Assembly: GCA_016710335.1 (NCBI GenBank)
Contig: JADJXQ010000007.1
Span: 175,013 to 239,012, forward strand
Length of the DNA stretch: 64,000 bases
DNA from: Rhodospirillales bacterium
GTDB lineage: Bacteria; Pseudomonadota; Alphaproteobacteria; Rhodospirillales; Defluviicoccaceae
Reading direction: 5' to 3'
The notes under the pieces were generated by a model, which worked only from the letters and a program-made list of their open reading frames with translations, searched no databases and was not told where the DNA came from. Both the position numbers and the translations under genes were made by a program. Shown piece after piece: positions 8,796 to 17,658 of this stretch (positions within the stretch are counted from its first letter, which is position 1; each line of letters begins with the position of its first letter).

Positions 8796-10424
8796 TTAGT
8801 CGACGAGCGTCGTGACGCGCTGGTAGGCCGGGAGGGTCAGGAAGTCGATGAACTCGGGCGCGGTGGCCACTTCCAGGAACACCTCGGTGGCCGCGTCGAA
8901 CTGCCCGCCGTCGAAGCGTGATGGCCCGAGCGTGTCGCGGAGAGCGGCCATTTCCTCGTCGACGATGGCGTGCACCAGTGCCTCGTCGACGGGGCGGCCG
9001 TCGGCGAGCCTGGCGCCGTGCTTCAGCCACTGCCAGATCTGCGCGCGGCAGATCTCCGCCGTGGCGGCGTCCTCCATCATGTTGTAGAGCGGCACGCAGC
9101 CGTTGCCGCCGAGCCACGCCTCGATGTACTGGATGCCGACGCGGACGTTGACGCGGAGCCCGTCTTCCGTCACGGCGCCCGTCGCCGGCTCGATCAGGTC
9201 GCGGGCGGTAACCGAAACATCGTCCCGCATCCGGCCGAGCTGGTTGGCCTCCGGCATGTGCTCGTCGAAGATCGACTTGGCGAGGTCCACCAGGCCGGGG
9301 TGGGCAACCCAGGTGCCGTCGTGGCCGTCCGTCGCTTCGCGCACCTTGTCGGCCCGCACCTTTTCCATCGCCGCGGCGTTGGCCTCCGGGTCGGACTTGA
9401 TGGGGATGAACGCCGCCATGCCGCCCATGGCGTGGGCGCCGCGTTTGTGGCAGGCCTTGATCAGCGCGAGCGAGTAGGCGCGCAGGAACGGCGCGGTCAT
9501 GGTCACCGCATTGCGGTCGGGCAGCACGAAGTCCCCCCGGTTGCGGAACTTTTTGATGTAGCTGAAGATATAGTCCCAGCGGCCGCAGTTGAGACCGGCG
9601 GCGTAGTCCTGCAGCTCGTAGAGGATCTCCTCCATCTCGAACGCGGCGAGGATGGTCTCGATCAGCACCGTCGCCTTGATGGTGCCGTGCTCGATGCCGA
9701 GCGCCTCCTCGGCGGCCGCGAACACCTCCGCCCACAGCCGCGCTTCCAGATGGCTTTCCAGCTTCGGCAGGTAGAAGTACGGGCCGGTGCCGCGGGCGAG
9801 TAAAGCCTTGGCGTTGTGGAAAAAGTACAGGCCGAAGTCGAACAGCGAACCCGAGACCGGCTCGCCGTCCACCAGCACATGCTCCTCCACGAGGTGCCAG
9901 CCGCGCGGGCGCACCACCAGGGTCGCCGTGGTCTCCGCCAGCCGATAGTCCTTGCCGCTGTCGGGGTCGGTGAAGGCGATGGTGCCGCACGCCGCCTCCA
10001 TCATGTTGACCTGCCCGGAGACGACGTTGGCCCAGGTCGGCGCCAGCGAGTCCTCGAAGTCGGCCATGAACACGTTGGCGCCGCTGTTCAATGCGTTGAT
10101 CACCATCTTGCGGTCGACGGGGCCGGTAATTTCGACCCGTCGGTCCTGCAGGTCCGCCGGCACCGGCGCCACCTTCCAGTTGCCGCGGCGGATGTTCTCC
10201 GTCTCCGGCAGGAAGTCCGGCAGCTCGCCCGCATCCAGGCGCGCCTGACGCCCGACGCGCGCCTGCAGCAGTCGCGCCCGCGTCGGGCCGAACCGGCGCT
10301 GCAGCGCCGCCACGAACGCGAGTGCGTCCGGGGTCAGAACCTGCTCGTAGCCTTCCGCCATCGGACCGCGTATCGTCACCCCCTGCGCCGGTTGCGTGCT
10401 CTCGATCGTCGAAGACTGGGTCAC
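8796..10424 (-). CDS. aceB: Malate synthase A
   Basis: A 542-residue cytosolic enzyme that condenses glyoxylate with acetyl-CoA to give malate in the glyoxylate bypass. Length fits the A isoform. The signature is complete: ENIRRGNWKVAPVPADLQDRRVEITGP near the start, GANVFMADFEDSLAPTW, the LNCGRWDYIFSYIK block, and GIQYIEAWLGGNGCVPLYNMMEDAATAEI near the C-terminus. The N-terminus MTQSSTIESTQPAQG is a short flexible lead-in. No isocitrate lyase gene is adjacent. It stands alone on the minus strand with a 158-base gap to hldE. Confidence 0.95.
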   Translation of the reverse strand: MTQSSTIESTQPAQGVTIRGPMAEGYEQVLTPDALAFVAALQRRFGPTRARLLQARVGRQARLDAGELPDFLPETENIRRGNWKVAPVPADLQDRRVEITGPVDRKMVINALNSGANVFMADFEDSLAPTWANVVSGQVNMMEAACGTIAFTDPDSGKDYRLAETTATLVVRPRGWHLVEEHVLVDGEPVSGSLFDFGLYFFHNAKALLARGTGPYFYLPKLESHLEARLWAEVFAAAEEALGIEHGTIKATVLIETILAAFEMEEILYELQDYAAGLNCGRWDYIFSYIKKFRNRGDFVLPDRNAVTMTAPFLRAYSLALIKACHKRGAHAMGGMAAFIPIKSDPEANAAAMEKVRADKVREATDGHDGTWVAHPGLVDLAKSIFDEHMPEANQLGRMRDDVSVTARDLIEPATGAVTEDGLRVNVRVGIQYIEAWLGGNGCVPLYNMMEDAATAEICRAQIWQWLKHGARLADGRPVDEALVHAIVDEEMAALRDTLGPSRFDGGQFDAATEVFLEVATAPEFIDFLTLPAYQRVTTLVD

Positions 10425-10582
10425 GGTTTTCCTCCCGAGCTTTATCGTTGCGCGTCCTCGATATCCCGTTCCCCCGCCCTTGTCACGCGCCGTGCGGACG
10501 GGCGCCGGGGGCCGCCTCTAAATGACGGTGGAGACGCTCGAGGCGAAGCAGGCCGAAACCATCCATCCTTATGCGGCGATCC

Positions 10583-12097
10583 TTAAGTGGCGATGCGGGC
10601 GATGGTGGCGGTGGTGCTGTAGCCCGGCTCGATGGTGGCCAGCGCGACGCGGCCGCCGTAGCCCTGCACCAGATCGGCCCCGACCACCTGCTCCAGGCGG
10701 TAGTCGGCGCCCTTCACCAGGACGTCGGGGCGGAGCGCCTCGAGAAGCCGCAACGGCGTGTCCTCGTCGAAAATCACCACGAGGTCGACGCTGGCGAGGG
10801 ACGCGAGGACAGCGGCGCGCGCCGCCTCGGACTGGATCGGGCGCTCCGGGCCTTTCAGGCGGGCGACGGAGGCGTCCGAGTTGAGACCGACGACCAGGCG
10901 GTCGCACGCCCGGCGCGCCTGGGCCAGCAACGACACGTGGCCGGGGTGCAGAAGATCGAAGCAGCCGTTGGTGAAGCCGATGCGAGCGCCCTGCCGCCGC
11001 CAGACCGCGATCCGGTCGACCGCCGGCCCCAGCCCCGCCACCTTTGCCTCGGCGCGCGACAGGTCCCTCTGACGCAGCGCGTCCTCGATCTCGGAGGCGT
11101 AGGCGACTGCCGTGCCCACCTTGCCGACGACGATGCCGGCCGCCACGTTAGCCAGTTCGGCCGCGGCATCGAGGCTGGCGCCCGTCGCCAGCGCCGCAGC
11201 GATGGTGGCGACCACGGTGTCGCCGGCGCCGGACACGTCGAACACCTCGCGCCGTTCGGCCTTAAAGTGCCGGGCGGCGCCGCCGGCGCCAGGCCCGCCG
11301 GATTCAACCACGTCTGATCCAACGATGACCATGCCGTCCTGGCCGAGAGTGGCGACAACGGCTCCGAAGCCATGCCTGGCCCGGAGGTCGCGGGCCGCCG
11401 TCTCCACCTCTGCAAGGGTCGCGACCGGCCGCCCGCTTGCCTCGGCCAGCTCGGCCCGGTTCGGCGTGATCACCGCCGCGCCGCGGTACTTGCGGTAGTC
11501 CTTGCCCTTGGGATCGACAACGGCCGGGATCCCGGCGCGCTCGGCGAGGGAGAGAACGGCAGGGACGATGTCGTCGCCGGCGACGCCCTTGCCGTAGTCC
11601 GAGAGGATGAGGGCGTTGCTGTCCTTGATCAGCGTCTCGGCGGCTTCCAGAAGGCTGGACCGCATGCCATCCGCCAAGGGCGCCGTGGTTTCCTCGTCGG
11701 CTCGCATCAGTTGTTGATTGGCGGCCAGGTAGCGGGTCTTGATCGAGGTCCGGCGCAGCCGGTCGAGAACGAGCCCATGGCAGAGACCTTCCTGCCCATC
11801 CAGCAGCGCGCGCACCTGATGCGCCGCATCGTCGTCGCCGACTACCGCGGCCAGCCGCGCCCTCGCTCCCAGCGCGACCAGGTTGCGGACGACGTTGCCG
11901 GCGCCGCCGAGCATGGACGTCTCCCGGTCGACGCGTAGGACCGGGATCGGCGCCTCCGGCGAGATGCGCTCCACGGCGCCGTAGACGAAGCGGTCGAGCA
12001 TGATGTCGCCCAGGCACATCACACGAACGCCGCCGAGCGCGGCGACCAGCGGCAACAGCCCCGACCGCCCGGCGCCGCCGGTCATACCAGCGGTCAT
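10583..12097 (-). CDS. hldE: Bifunctional heptose 7-phosphate kinase / heptose 1-phosphate adenylyltransferase
   Basis: The start at 12097 (MTAGMTGGAGRSG) forms an ATGA overlap with the gmhA stop; the longer upstream reading is antisense to gmhA. The ~504-residue product has an N-terminal PfkB-type kinase domain (SMLGGAGNVVRNLVALG, later DVSGAGDTVVATIAAAL with the catalytic Asp) and a C-terminal nucleotidyltransferase domain (IGFTNGCFDLLHPGHVSLLAQA with the HxGH motif). It makes ADP-D-glycero-beta-D-manno-heptose for the inner LPS core. With gmhA it covers two consecutive steps, and the overlap points to coupled translation. Confidence 0.95.
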   Translation of the reverse strand: MTAGMTGGAGRSGLLPLVAALGGVRVMCLGDIMLDRFVYGAVERISPEAPIPVLRVDRETSMLGGAGNVVRNLVALGARARLAAVVGDDDAAHQVRALLDGQEGLCHGLVLDRLRRTSIKTRYLAANQQLMRADEETTAPLADGMRSSLLEAAETLIKDSNALILSDYGKGVAGDDIVPAVLSLAERAGIPAVVDPKGKDYRKYRGAAVITPNRAELAEASGRPVATLAEVETAARDLRARHGFGAVVATLGQDGMVIVGSDVVESGGPGAGGAARHFKAERREVFDVSGAGDTVVATIAAALATGASLDAAAELANVAAGIVVGKVGTAVAYASEIEDALRQRDLSRAEAKVAGLGPAVDRIAVWRRQGARIGFTNGCFDLLHPGHVSLLAQARRACDRLVVGLNSDASVARLKGPERPIQSEAARAAVLASLASVDLVVIFDEDTPLRLLEALRPDVLVKGADYRLEQVVGADLVQGYGGRVALATIEPGYSTTATIARIAT

Positions 12098-12693
12098 ACC
12101 AGGCCCAGCTCGACCTCGAGCGCCGCGCACAGCATCTGCCCGAGCGTAATGTGCATCTCCTGGATGCGCGACGTCGTCGCCGACGGCACGATCAACAGCG
12201 GATCGGCGAGGTCGACCATGCGCCCGCCGCCCCGGCCGCTGAACCCGGCCGCGACGCAGCCCATCTCCCGCGCCGCCTTGAGGCCTTGGATGACGTTCTC
12301 GCTTTCGCCGGAGGTGGAGATGCCAAGACAGACATCGCCCTTCCGGCACAGCGCCCGCACCTGCCGGGCGAACAGGTCGTCGAAACCGAAATCGTTGCCG
12401 ATGGCGGTCAACGCCGAGGTGTCGGTAGTCAGCGCCAGCGCCGCGATCGGCGGGCGCTTCCTGGAGTACTGCACCGTCAGTTCGGTCGCCAGATGCTGGG
12501 CGTCGGCGGCGCTGCCGCCGTTGCCGAACAGCGCGAGCTTGCCGCCCGCCCGCAGCGAGCCGACGCAAACGCCGACCAGACGCTCGAAACCCCCGAAGAG
12601 GTCCGCCCGCGTCGCCGCGAGAACGGCGGCGTGCTCATCCAACTCGCGCGCGAAGAACGCCTGCAGATCCATCGATGGACGGCTCTTCGTCAC
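12094..12693 (-). CDS. gmhA: Phosphoheptose isomerase (SIS domain)
   Basis: A 199-residue SIS-fold enzyme that isomerises sedoheptulose 7-phosphate to D-glycero-D-manno-heptose 7-phosphate, the first step of LPS heptose synthesis. Diagnostic are GKLALFGNGGSAADAQHLATELT near residue 52 and DVCLGISTSGESENVIQGLKAAREMG. Length is normal for the family. It overlaps hldE downstream (ATGA) and overlaps the end of the TRAP binding-protein gene upstream by four bases, so the three genes may be transcribed together even though the transporter component is functionally unrelated. Confidence 0.95.
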   Translation of the reverse strand: MTKSRPSMDLQAFFARELDEHAAVLAATRADLFGGFERLVGVCVGSLRAGGKLALFGNGGSAADAQHLATELTVQYSRKRPPIAALALTTDTSALTAIGNDFGFDDLFARQVRALCRKGDVCLGISTSGESENVIQGLKAAREMGCVAAGFSGRGGGRMVDLADPLLIVPSATTSRIQEMHITLGQMLCAALEVELGLV

Positions 12694-13777
12694 GTCCCGA
12701 GGCTGCGCTGCGCCAGATAACCGCCTTCCGCGTTCGGCGCGTAGGCCCGCGCCTGCTTCAGGAACGGCGCGAACGAGGCGTGGATCTTGCGGGTCAGCGC
12801 GTCCGTCTTGCCAAGCTCTTCGAGCACCTCGCCCGCGTGACCGGCCATCGACGTGATGATCTCGTCGCTGAAGCGGCGCAGTTCGACGCCATGCTCTGTC
12901 AACAGGGGCTCCAGCGACTGGATGTTGTGATAAGTGAAGTCCGCAAGCGTCTCGTTCGCGGTCGCCGCCGCCGCCACGCGGATGGCGGCCTTCATGTCGG
13001 CGCCGAGTCCGTCATAGACCGACTTGTTGACGATGACCTCGAGCCCCGGCCCCGGCTCGAGCGGGCCCGGCATGTAGTAGTACTTGGCGGCGCGGTAGAG
13101 ACCGAACGCCAGGTCGTTCCACGGACCGATCCAGTCGGCGCCGTCGACGGCGCCGCTCATCAGCGCCGGCGCGATTTCGCCTGGCGGCACCATCACCGGC
13201 GTCGCCCCCATGCGGCGCAGAACTTCGCCGCCGAGACCCGCGATACGGAACTTGAGGCCGGCGAAATCCTCCGGCGAGTTGATTTCCTTGCGAAACCAGC
13301 CGCCCGCCTGCGTTCCGCTGGAGCCGGCGTAGAAGGGCTGAACATTAAACGCCGCGTAGGTCTCCTCGAATAGTTCCTGGCCGCCGCCGAATGCCATCCA
13401 GGCGGCCATCTCCTGTCCCGTCAAGCCGAAAGGAACGCCGGTGAAATAGTTGAACGCCTTGCTCTTGCCGACCCAATAGTACGGCGTAGAATGGCAGAGG
13501 TCGGCTGTGCCGGAGGACACCGCATCGAGGATTCGAAGGGTGGCACGAGATCGCCTGCGCCGTAGAGCTTGATGGAGAGCCGGCCGTCGGTGAGCGCCAT
13601 GACGTTGTCGGCGAACCGCGCCGCGTTGACGCCGACGCCGGGGGTGTTCTTCGGCCACGTCATGACCATTGTCAGTTCCCGCCGGCCTTGCGCAATGGCC
13701 GGCGCCGCCACGACGGCCGAAGCCGCACAGCCGGCCGCGGCAATGCCCGCGCCGGTCACGAATGCTCTGCGTTGCAT
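12690..13777 (-). pseudogene. TRAP transporter substrate-binding protein (DctP/TakP family), split by a frameshift
   Basis: The frame from 13777 gives a Tat/Sec-like leader (MQRRAFVTGAGIAAAG, cleavage near AIAQG) and the mature start ELTMVMTWPKNTPGVGVNAARF up to GAGDLVPPFE. The protein then continues in another frame as ILDAVSSGTADLCHSTPYYW to 12690, consistent with one missing A near 13537 (GAATCC for GAAATCC). The combined ~363 residues match periplasmic DctP-type proteins, closest in style to the alpha-keto-acid-binding TakP group (GSSGTQAGGWFRKEI, PPGEIAPALMSGAVDGADW). No TRAP membrane subunits are adjacent. A draft indel is likely, so the gene may be intact in the organism. Confidence 0.8.
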
Positions 13778-13859
13778 GGAAGCCGTCTCTCCTCCCGGAT
13801 GTCACTCTATTGTCGCGCTTACCGCTGCCCATAATGCCGCGAGATGAAGCGCGACGCCA

Positions 13860-14624
13860 TCATGTATGCAGGAACCGCGTCGTGCTGCCTTCCAGCACCA
13901 GGCAGGTCAAGCGCCCGGAGCAGAACGCGCCCGTGTCGATGCCGATGCGGTTGTGGCGAACTTCCGGCTCCGTGGTGATGGTGTGGCCGTGCACCACGCG
14001 TTTGCCGAAGTCGGCCTTCGACCGCAGGAACAGATCGCGGATCCACACCATTTCCCGCGGGCTCTGCTTGTCGATGGGCACCCCTGGCCGCAGCCCGGCA
14101 TGCACGAACGCGTAGTCCCCCTCTTCGTGGTAGAGGCGCAGATCTTCCAGAAACGCCACGTGCTCCGGCGGGACAGCGTCGTTCAGGCGAACACGCAGGC
14201 GTTCCAATTCCGGCGGCTGGAAATCCTTCCAGCACACCGCCACGCCGTAGCTGGCGACCGTTGCGTCGCCACCGTTGAACAGCCAGTTAGGATCGGCGGG
14301 CCCGTCCAGGAAACGAAGCATCATCTCTTCGTGGTTGCCGCGGAGAAACACCGACGCGAAGCCACGCAACGGCTTGCGGAGCAGCATCTCCAGAACCTGG
14401 AACGAGCCGGGACCCCGGTCCACGTAGTCGCCGAGATAAACCACGACCCGGTCGCGCGCGGGGTGGGCGTTTGCGTCCTCGACGATCATCCCATGGAGCG
14501 CGCGGAGCAGATCGTCGCGCCCGTGAATGTCGCCGACGACATACACCCGCCGACCCTCGGGGACCGCCGCCTCGACCGGCGCCGCCCCGGCGTCGGTGCT
14601 TTTGTTGAACAGCCGCCAAAGCAT
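13860..14624 (-). CDS. Metallophosphoesterase (serine/threonine phosphatase-like)
   Basis: A 254-residue calcineurin-like phosphoesterase. The metal-site motifs are complete: YVVGDIHGRDDLL near residue 30, VVYLGDYVDRGPGS, FLRGNHEEMMLRF, and the downstream histidines in YAFVHAGLRPG and VVHGHTITTEP. The overall type is the bacterial PPP-like family that includes PrpA and ApaH relatives, so protein phosphatase or diadenosine polyphosphate hydrolase activity are both possible. It is monocistronic and diverges from the EAL-like gene at 14717. Confidence 0.88.
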   Translation of the reverse strand: MLWRLFNKSTDAGAAPVEAAVPEGRRVYVVGDIHGRDDLLRALHGMIVEDANAHPARDRVVVYLGDYVDRGPGSFQVLEMLLRKPLRGFASVFLRGNHEEMMLRFLDGPADPNWLFNGGDATVASYGVAVCWKDFQPPELERLRVRLNDAVPPEHVAFLEDLRLYHEEGDYAFVHAGLRPGVPIDKQSPREMVWIRDLFLRSKADFGKRVVHGHTITTEPEVRHNRIGIDTGAFCSGRLTCLVLEGSTTRFLHT

Positions 14625-14716
14625 CCGTTCGGAGATGAACCTCCCAGCATCCTGAGGGCGCGGGAACCGCCCCCTTCATCGGGATTTAAGCGAGATTTAA
14701 TGCTTTGCAGTCAAAC

Positions 14717-16078
14717 ATGCGACCCATTGCTTACGCCGGCTATACCGTCGGCATCGAGCCACGGGTTAAGCTTCAGGGACCGCACGTGTCGCAGCAACCT
14801 CACGTCTTCGCTTCACAGCGCTGCGCTGCACACGACGCGACCGGCGCAGCGTCCGTTCCCTGCGGCGGAACCGACGCAGGTCGACGGATCCTGGATCTGT
14901 TGCGGCGGGTCGCCGCCAACCGCGCCGGGCTGTTCGCGGTGCACCTACACATTTCGGGCCTCGGCGCGGCACTCGCGCAGCCCCGCCGCCGGGTCGCCCG
15001 GCCGCTCGAAGCGTTGACAGAGCGCCACGAGGCGAGCCTGTTTCCCTTGAGCGACCACGACGTCGTCTTGATCTGTCGCGACGTGCCCGTGGACGAGGTC
15101 GACGCCGCGATCTACGAGATCGGCGCTTATGCGTCAAGGGCATCGGCGCAGGGGCGGTCCGCTCCCCTCATCGGCGACGACGCCCGGACTCGCTGGTATG
15201 ACCTGTCGCCGAGCGCCGAGTTCCAACGATTCTGCGCCCATGTCCAGGCGCTCGCCGCCAGCGTCGCGACGCCTTCGTCAACGGCGGCGGCGCGCTCAGG
15301 CGCGGAGGCGGACCAGCCGCTCGATTCGGCGACTCTCGCCACCCTCGGCCGCAAACTGCGGGACATCCGCATCTCCGACCTCATACGCCAACAGACGGCG
15401 CTCGAAATCCACGGTTCCGGATCCGCGACGCCATTGTTTCGCGAGACCTACGTGGCGATCGGTGCACTGCTCGCCCGGTTGGCGCCGCACATCGGCCCGT
15501 TACCGAACTCGTGTCTGTTCCGTCATCTGACCGAGAGCCTCGACAGGCGGATGATGGAAAGCGTCGCGGCGGGCGGTCTCGCCGCCGGCGCCGTTCCGCT
15601 CAGTATCAACCTCAACGTCAGCACCATCGCATCGGAGGCGTTCCAGCGGTTCCACCACAGCCACGCTCGAAGCGACTGCAACATGCTCGTCGAAATCCAG
15701 CTGGTCGACGTGCTGGCCGACACCGAAGCCTACCGCGACGCTCGGGACCGGCTGCGCGCCCAGGGCTACAAGGTGCTGATCGACGGGCTCAACCCGTTGA
15801 CGCCCCGATTCTTGAACATCCGCGCCATCGATGCCGACTACTTCAAGATCTGGTGGAGCCCCGACAGTCTCGGCCAGCTCGAACGGGAGCGGACGCGGGC
15901 GGTTGCCCGCTTGGTCGAAGCGGCAGGCCGCGATAAGGTTCTGCTCGCGCGGACCGACTCCGAGCAGGCGGTGCGGTGGGCGCTCGGCCTCGGCATTCAT
16001 CGCTTTCAAGGCTACCTCATCGATCGCATCGCCAAAGCGATGCGCCTTGAACCGGCCGCGCGCGCCCGATGCGCATGA
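14717..16078 (+). CDS. Degenerate EAL-domain-like protein, first of a tandem pair
   Basis: The start is uncertain: ATG 14717 (MRPIAYAGYTVG) is preferred to TTG 14705. The ~453-residue protein has an unassigned N-terminal region and a C-terminal part that follows the EAL fold: LFRHLTESLDRRMM, PLSINLNVSTIASEAFQRF, LVEIQLVDVLADT, YKVLIDGLNPLTPRF, ADYFKIWWS, DKVLLARTDSEQAVRWALGLGIHRFQGYLID. The expected EAL triad and the DDFGTG loop are replaced (EIQ and LIDGLN), so c-di-GMP hydrolysis is unlikely and a binding or scaffolding role is more plausible. It overlaps the next, related gene by four bases. Confidence 0.7.
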   Translation: MRPIAYAGYTVGIEPRVKLQGPHVSQQPHVFASQRCAAHDATGAASVPCGGTDAGRRILDLLRRVAANRAGLFAVHLHISGLGAALAQPRRRVARPLEALTERHEASLFPLSDHDVVLICRDVPVDEVDAAIYEIGAYASRASAQGRSAPLIGDDARTRWYDLSPSAEFQRFCAHVQALAASVATPSSTAAARSGAEADQPLDSATLATLGRKLRDIRISDLIRQQTALEIHGSGSATPLFRETYVAIGALLARLAPHIGPLPNSCLFRHLTESLDRRMMESVAAGGLAAGAVPLSINLNVSTIASEAFQRFHHSHARSDCNMLVEIQLVDVLADTEAYRDARDRLRAQGYKVLIDGLNPLTPRFLNIRAIDADYFKIWWSPDSLGQLERERTRAVARLVEAAGRDKVLLARTDSEQAVRWALGLGIHRFQGYLIDRIAKAMRLEPAARARCA

Positions 16079-17418
16079 CGAACTCGGCTCTTCATAGACT
16101 GGAGCACGGCCCGTCGCGGAGCCGCGAGGCTCTGCTGCCCGACTACCTCATCCATCTGGAGAGCCGCCGGCGGGGCCGCCGGGCGATGCATCTTCGCCTT
16201 TCCGCCCTCATGCCCCGGCACCGTCGTCCCCATCACGTTCGGACCGCCGTGGCCGGTTTCGACCAGCACCTGCCGCCCGCCGACGCCCAGGTGTTCGTGC
16301 TCACCAACTGCGACGTTTTCGTCATCTATATGCGGCCTTGCGAGGAAGCGGTGCGGCGCGAGATCGCCCGCATCCGCTACCTGTTCAGCGACGACCCGCT
16401 GCTCGCCGACAGCGCCGAACACGGCGGCCTCGCCGTCGCCTATGACCTCGAAACCGAGTTCGCCGCCTTCGTGGCTGCCGTCCGCACCGCCTTGCAGAGC
16501 GGCCGCGAAATGCTCCCCGCGGCCGAGGAGGGAACCTACGCCCGCTCGCGCATTCGCGACCGCCAGCAGCGCGCACAGACGCTGACTCCGGACGCCCTCG
16601 CCCGCATCGAGGCGGCGCTGGCGCAGACGGACCTCTCCGGCTTGGCGCGCCGGCAAACGGTATGCGCCATCAAGGGGCGCAACAGACCCGAGCCCCGCTT
16701 CCGCGAGCTGTACATCTCGATCGCCGACCTCCGCGATACGGTGCTACCGGGCGCGGACTTTGCCGCCGAACCCTGGTTGTTCCGCCATCTGACCAAGACC
16801 CTCGATCGCCGGGTGTTGACGCTTCTGGCCGCCCCCGAAGAAGCCGAGAGCCGTTGCGACATCAGCATCAACATGAATATTTCGACGCTGGTTTCGGAGA
16901 CCTTCACCGCGTTCGAAAACAACCTCAGCGCCGCGCGCCGGACTGCCTTCATCTTCGAAGTCCAGCCGGCAGATGTGTTCTCGGATATCGAAGCGTTCCT
17001 TTTGGCGCGCGATTCCATACAGGAGAAAGGCTGCCGGATCTGCCTGGACGGCCTCACCCATGCGGACATGGATCTTTATGATCTGAACGAACTCGGTGTC
17101 GATCTGATCAAGCTCATCTGGGACGAGCGCATGTTGGCGATGGGCGACGCGTTCCGCACCCGTACCCGCAGCTTCGTGGAGCAAGCCGGGCCGGCGCGGT
17201 TGGTCCTGTGCCGGGTCGACAGTCGCCGCGCCATCGAATTCGGTCAGGCGGCGGGCATGTCGCTGTTCCAAGGCCGCTATGTCGAGCAGCTCGTGTCGAT
17301 GGACCCGCCGCCGCCAGTTGCTGTCCAGCGCCGGCGGACGCGCGGCGATCGCCGCGTGACCCGCCAGGTGCCGGTCGAGCACACGATGCTTACGCAACCG
17401 TTGGTGCAAAAGTTCTGA
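16075..17418 (+). CDS. Degenerate EAL-domain-like protein, second of a tandem pair
   Basis: ATG 16075 (MTNSALHRLEHG) overlaps the previous stop as ATGA; ATG 16069 is an alternative. The ~447-residue protein is a paralogue of its neighbour: the N-terminal region carries HLRLSALMPRHRRPHH and VFVLTNCDVFVIYM, and the C-terminal half again follows the EAL fold (LFRHLTKTLDRRVL, CDISINMNISTLVSETF, FIFEVQPADVFSDI, CRICLDGLTHADMDL, VDLIKLIWDERM, LVLCRVDSRRAIEFGQAAGMSLFQGRYVE). The catalytic EAL and DDF motifs are again replaced. Translational coupling of two degenerate paralogues suggests a heteromeric complex. Function unknown. Confidence 0.7.
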   Translation: MTNSALHRLEHGPSRSREALLPDYLIHLESRRRGRRAMHLRLSALMPRHRRPHHVRTAVAGFDQHLPPADAQVFVLTNCDVFVIYMRPCEEAVRREIARIRYLFSDDPLLADSAEHGGLAVAYDLETEFAAFVAAVRTALQSGREMLPAAEEGTYARSRIRDRQQRAQTLTPDALARIEAALAQTDLSGLARRQTVCAIKGRNRPEPRFRELYISIADLRDTVLPGADFAAEPWLFRHLTKTLDRRVLTLLAAPEEAESRCDISINMNISTLVSETFTAFENNLSAARRTAFIFEVQPADVFSDIEAFLLARDSIQEKGCRICLDGLTHADMDLYDLNELGVDLIKLIWDERMLAMGDAFRTRTRSFVEQAGPARLVLCRVDSRRAIEFGQAAGMSLFQGRYVEQLVSMDPPPPVAVQRRRTRGDRRVTRQVPVEHTMLTQPLVQKF

Positions 17419-17658
17419 AGTCGTTACGCCTCGGCGCGGCGTAAACGATAGCACTCGCGCTCCGTTCGCCGCGGCGCGTCGTGCATTAAGAGTAATTCTC
17501 AAGCGTAGCCCATACGGAAAGCATTCTTCGTTTACCCTGTGGCGCACTGTTGCATCCTGTGTTCGCCGATGTTATGAGAACGTCAAGAAACAGCTTTGAA
17601 ACACAGAGCATGTTGAGAATAAGAATTAACGAAAAACCCTACGTTGGGAGGGAAGAGG

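Noticed and set aside
17540..17554. Sigma-54-like element TGGCGC-ACTG-TTGCA upstream of hybO
   Set aside because: Uptake hydrogenases are often sigma-54 controlled, but the GG-GC spacing is one base short of the required distance and the -24 element is imperfect. Given indels elsewhere it deserves a look, but it is not supported as read.
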